The notes beneath the pieces were generated by a model that saw only the letters and a list, made by a program, of their open reading frames with translations, was not told the DNA's origin and did not search any database. The translations under genes and the position numbers were made by a program. Below are positions 63,677 to 64,000 of a DNA stretch of 64,000 nt, piece by piece. The first letter of the stretch is position 1. Every line of letters begins with the position of its first letter. This stretch comes from Caldithrix abyssi DSM 13497 (lineage in GTDB: Bacteria > Calditrichota > Calditrichia > Calditrichales > Calditrichaceae). The stretch lies in NCBI RefSeq assembly GCF_001886815.1, contig NZ_CP018099.1, positions 1,114,501 through 1,178,500 of the forward strand. The letters are read 5' to 3'.

Positions 63677-64000
63677 ATGTTATTGAAAATAGTAAAGTTT
63701 AATTTAATATTCCTTTTCGCTTACTTCACTATATTGCTGGGTCAGGCCAATCAAATTGCTGTTAATCGGGTTGAGCTCATGCCCAACCTTCCCACGCCCT
63801 ACCACATACGCGACTGGCAGCAGGTGGCCCAGAAGTACGACTCGCTTGTATTTAATCTCTCTTTAAGCGGACAATATCTGCCGCTGGTAGAAATTAACGC
63901 CACCGGAATCAATTACCCCGCGCTGGGGAATTTTGTCATGCCCAGTTATGTGGGCAGCCCCGAACCCTGGAGCGGCGAGGCGATTAACCAGCTTGCGGCG
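63677..64000 (+). CDS. Exported protein, 5' part (continues beyond window)
   Basis: An ATG at 63677 opens a frame of 108 codons that is still open at the window edge. The N terminus is a signal peptide (KFNLIFLFAYFTILLGQ). The mature start has NRVELMPNLPTPYHIRDWQQ, YDSLVFNLSLSGQYLPLVEI and FVMPSYVGSPEPWSGEAI. The pattern proline-rich PxPY-x3-DW, YD-x-LVF, YLPL reminds me of large secreted glycoside-hydrolase-like proteins of FCB bacteria, but too little is visible to claim this. It directly follows the PorV/PorQ-like gene (167 bp), so it is likely another product of the same locus. Confidence 0.75.
   Translation, partial: MLLKIVKFNLIFLFAYFTILLGQANQIAVNRVELMPNLPTPYHIRDWQQVAQKYDSLVFNLSLSGQYLPLVEINATGINYPALGNFVMPSYVGSPEPWSGEAINQLAA

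Overview
The window looks like chromosome of a free-living, Gram-negative bacterium of the FCB group. Several secreted proteins end in a Por/type IX (T9SS) type A sorting domain, there are two PorV/PorQ-type outer-membrane barrels and a TonB-dependent receptor, and these sit beside a full chemosensory operon, cmoAB, B12-dependent metH and a cytochrome bd-like oxidoreductase with fused c-haems. That mixture resembles Calditrichota (Caldithrix-like). The assignment is inferred from gene content and protein style and was not tested by a search.

Layout. 1-3650: 3' part of an ABC-F ATPase, a MITE-like element and a polysaccharide flippase. 4087-14998: secretion block with two tandem FG-GAP T9SS proteins, a geranylgeranyl-reductase-family flavoenzyme, a radical SAM enzyme, a PorV/PorQ-like barrel and a 952-residue Ig/cadherin-like T9SS protein. 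15333-18012: AraC-type regulator with a degenerate N-terminal domain, XrtA-type polysaccharide deacetylase, receiver protein with a C-terminal membrane anchor, and YjbQ. 18016-22599 (minus): cmoB/cmoA, then a translationally coupled trio (TIGR03546-like, TIGR03545-like, thioredoxin-like). 22660-26610: a mobile-DNA zone with an intact IS1182-type element (TIRs, 6-bp target duplication), a decayed IS110 transposase, a second MITE copy and dispersed repeats, surrounding a WlbA/WbpB-type dehydrogenase.

26784-29446 encodes two membrane proteins that look like a divergent cytochrome bd-type complex with two c-type haem sites fused to subunit I. 29502-40068 (minus) is an eight-gene chemosensory operon, CheW-CheR(TPR)-CheW-MCP-CheA(REC)-CheB-RR-multi-REC. 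Its layout recalls Wsp/ACF systems, but the outputs are receiver proteins, CheB has lost its phosphorylatable receiver, and the terminal protein carries a histidine-kinase remnant without the phospho-acceptor His.

40232-50049 is housekeeping: pncB-pncA (NAD salvage), a macrodomain protein, an uncharacterised Cys-containing protein, metH, and a biotin carboxylase/BCCP pair. 50050-52400 is rich in dispersed repeats around a DUF4382-type lipoprotein preceded by a sigma-54-like promoter. 52407-64000 looks like a nutrient-acquisition locus: an autoregulated LacI-type regulator, a T9SS protein of duplicated carbohydrate-binding-like modules, a TonB-dependent receptor, a 1074-residue secreted protein, a PorV/PorQ-like barrel, and the 5' end of another exported protein cut by the window edge.

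Best candidates for undescribed biology are the c-haem-fused bd-like pair (26784-29446), the chemosensory operon with its degenerate signalling proteins (29502-40068), the membrane-anchored receiver (17023-17499) and the homogenised half-repeats in the 53521 gene. I saw no rRNA, tRNA, CRISPR array or riboswitch.
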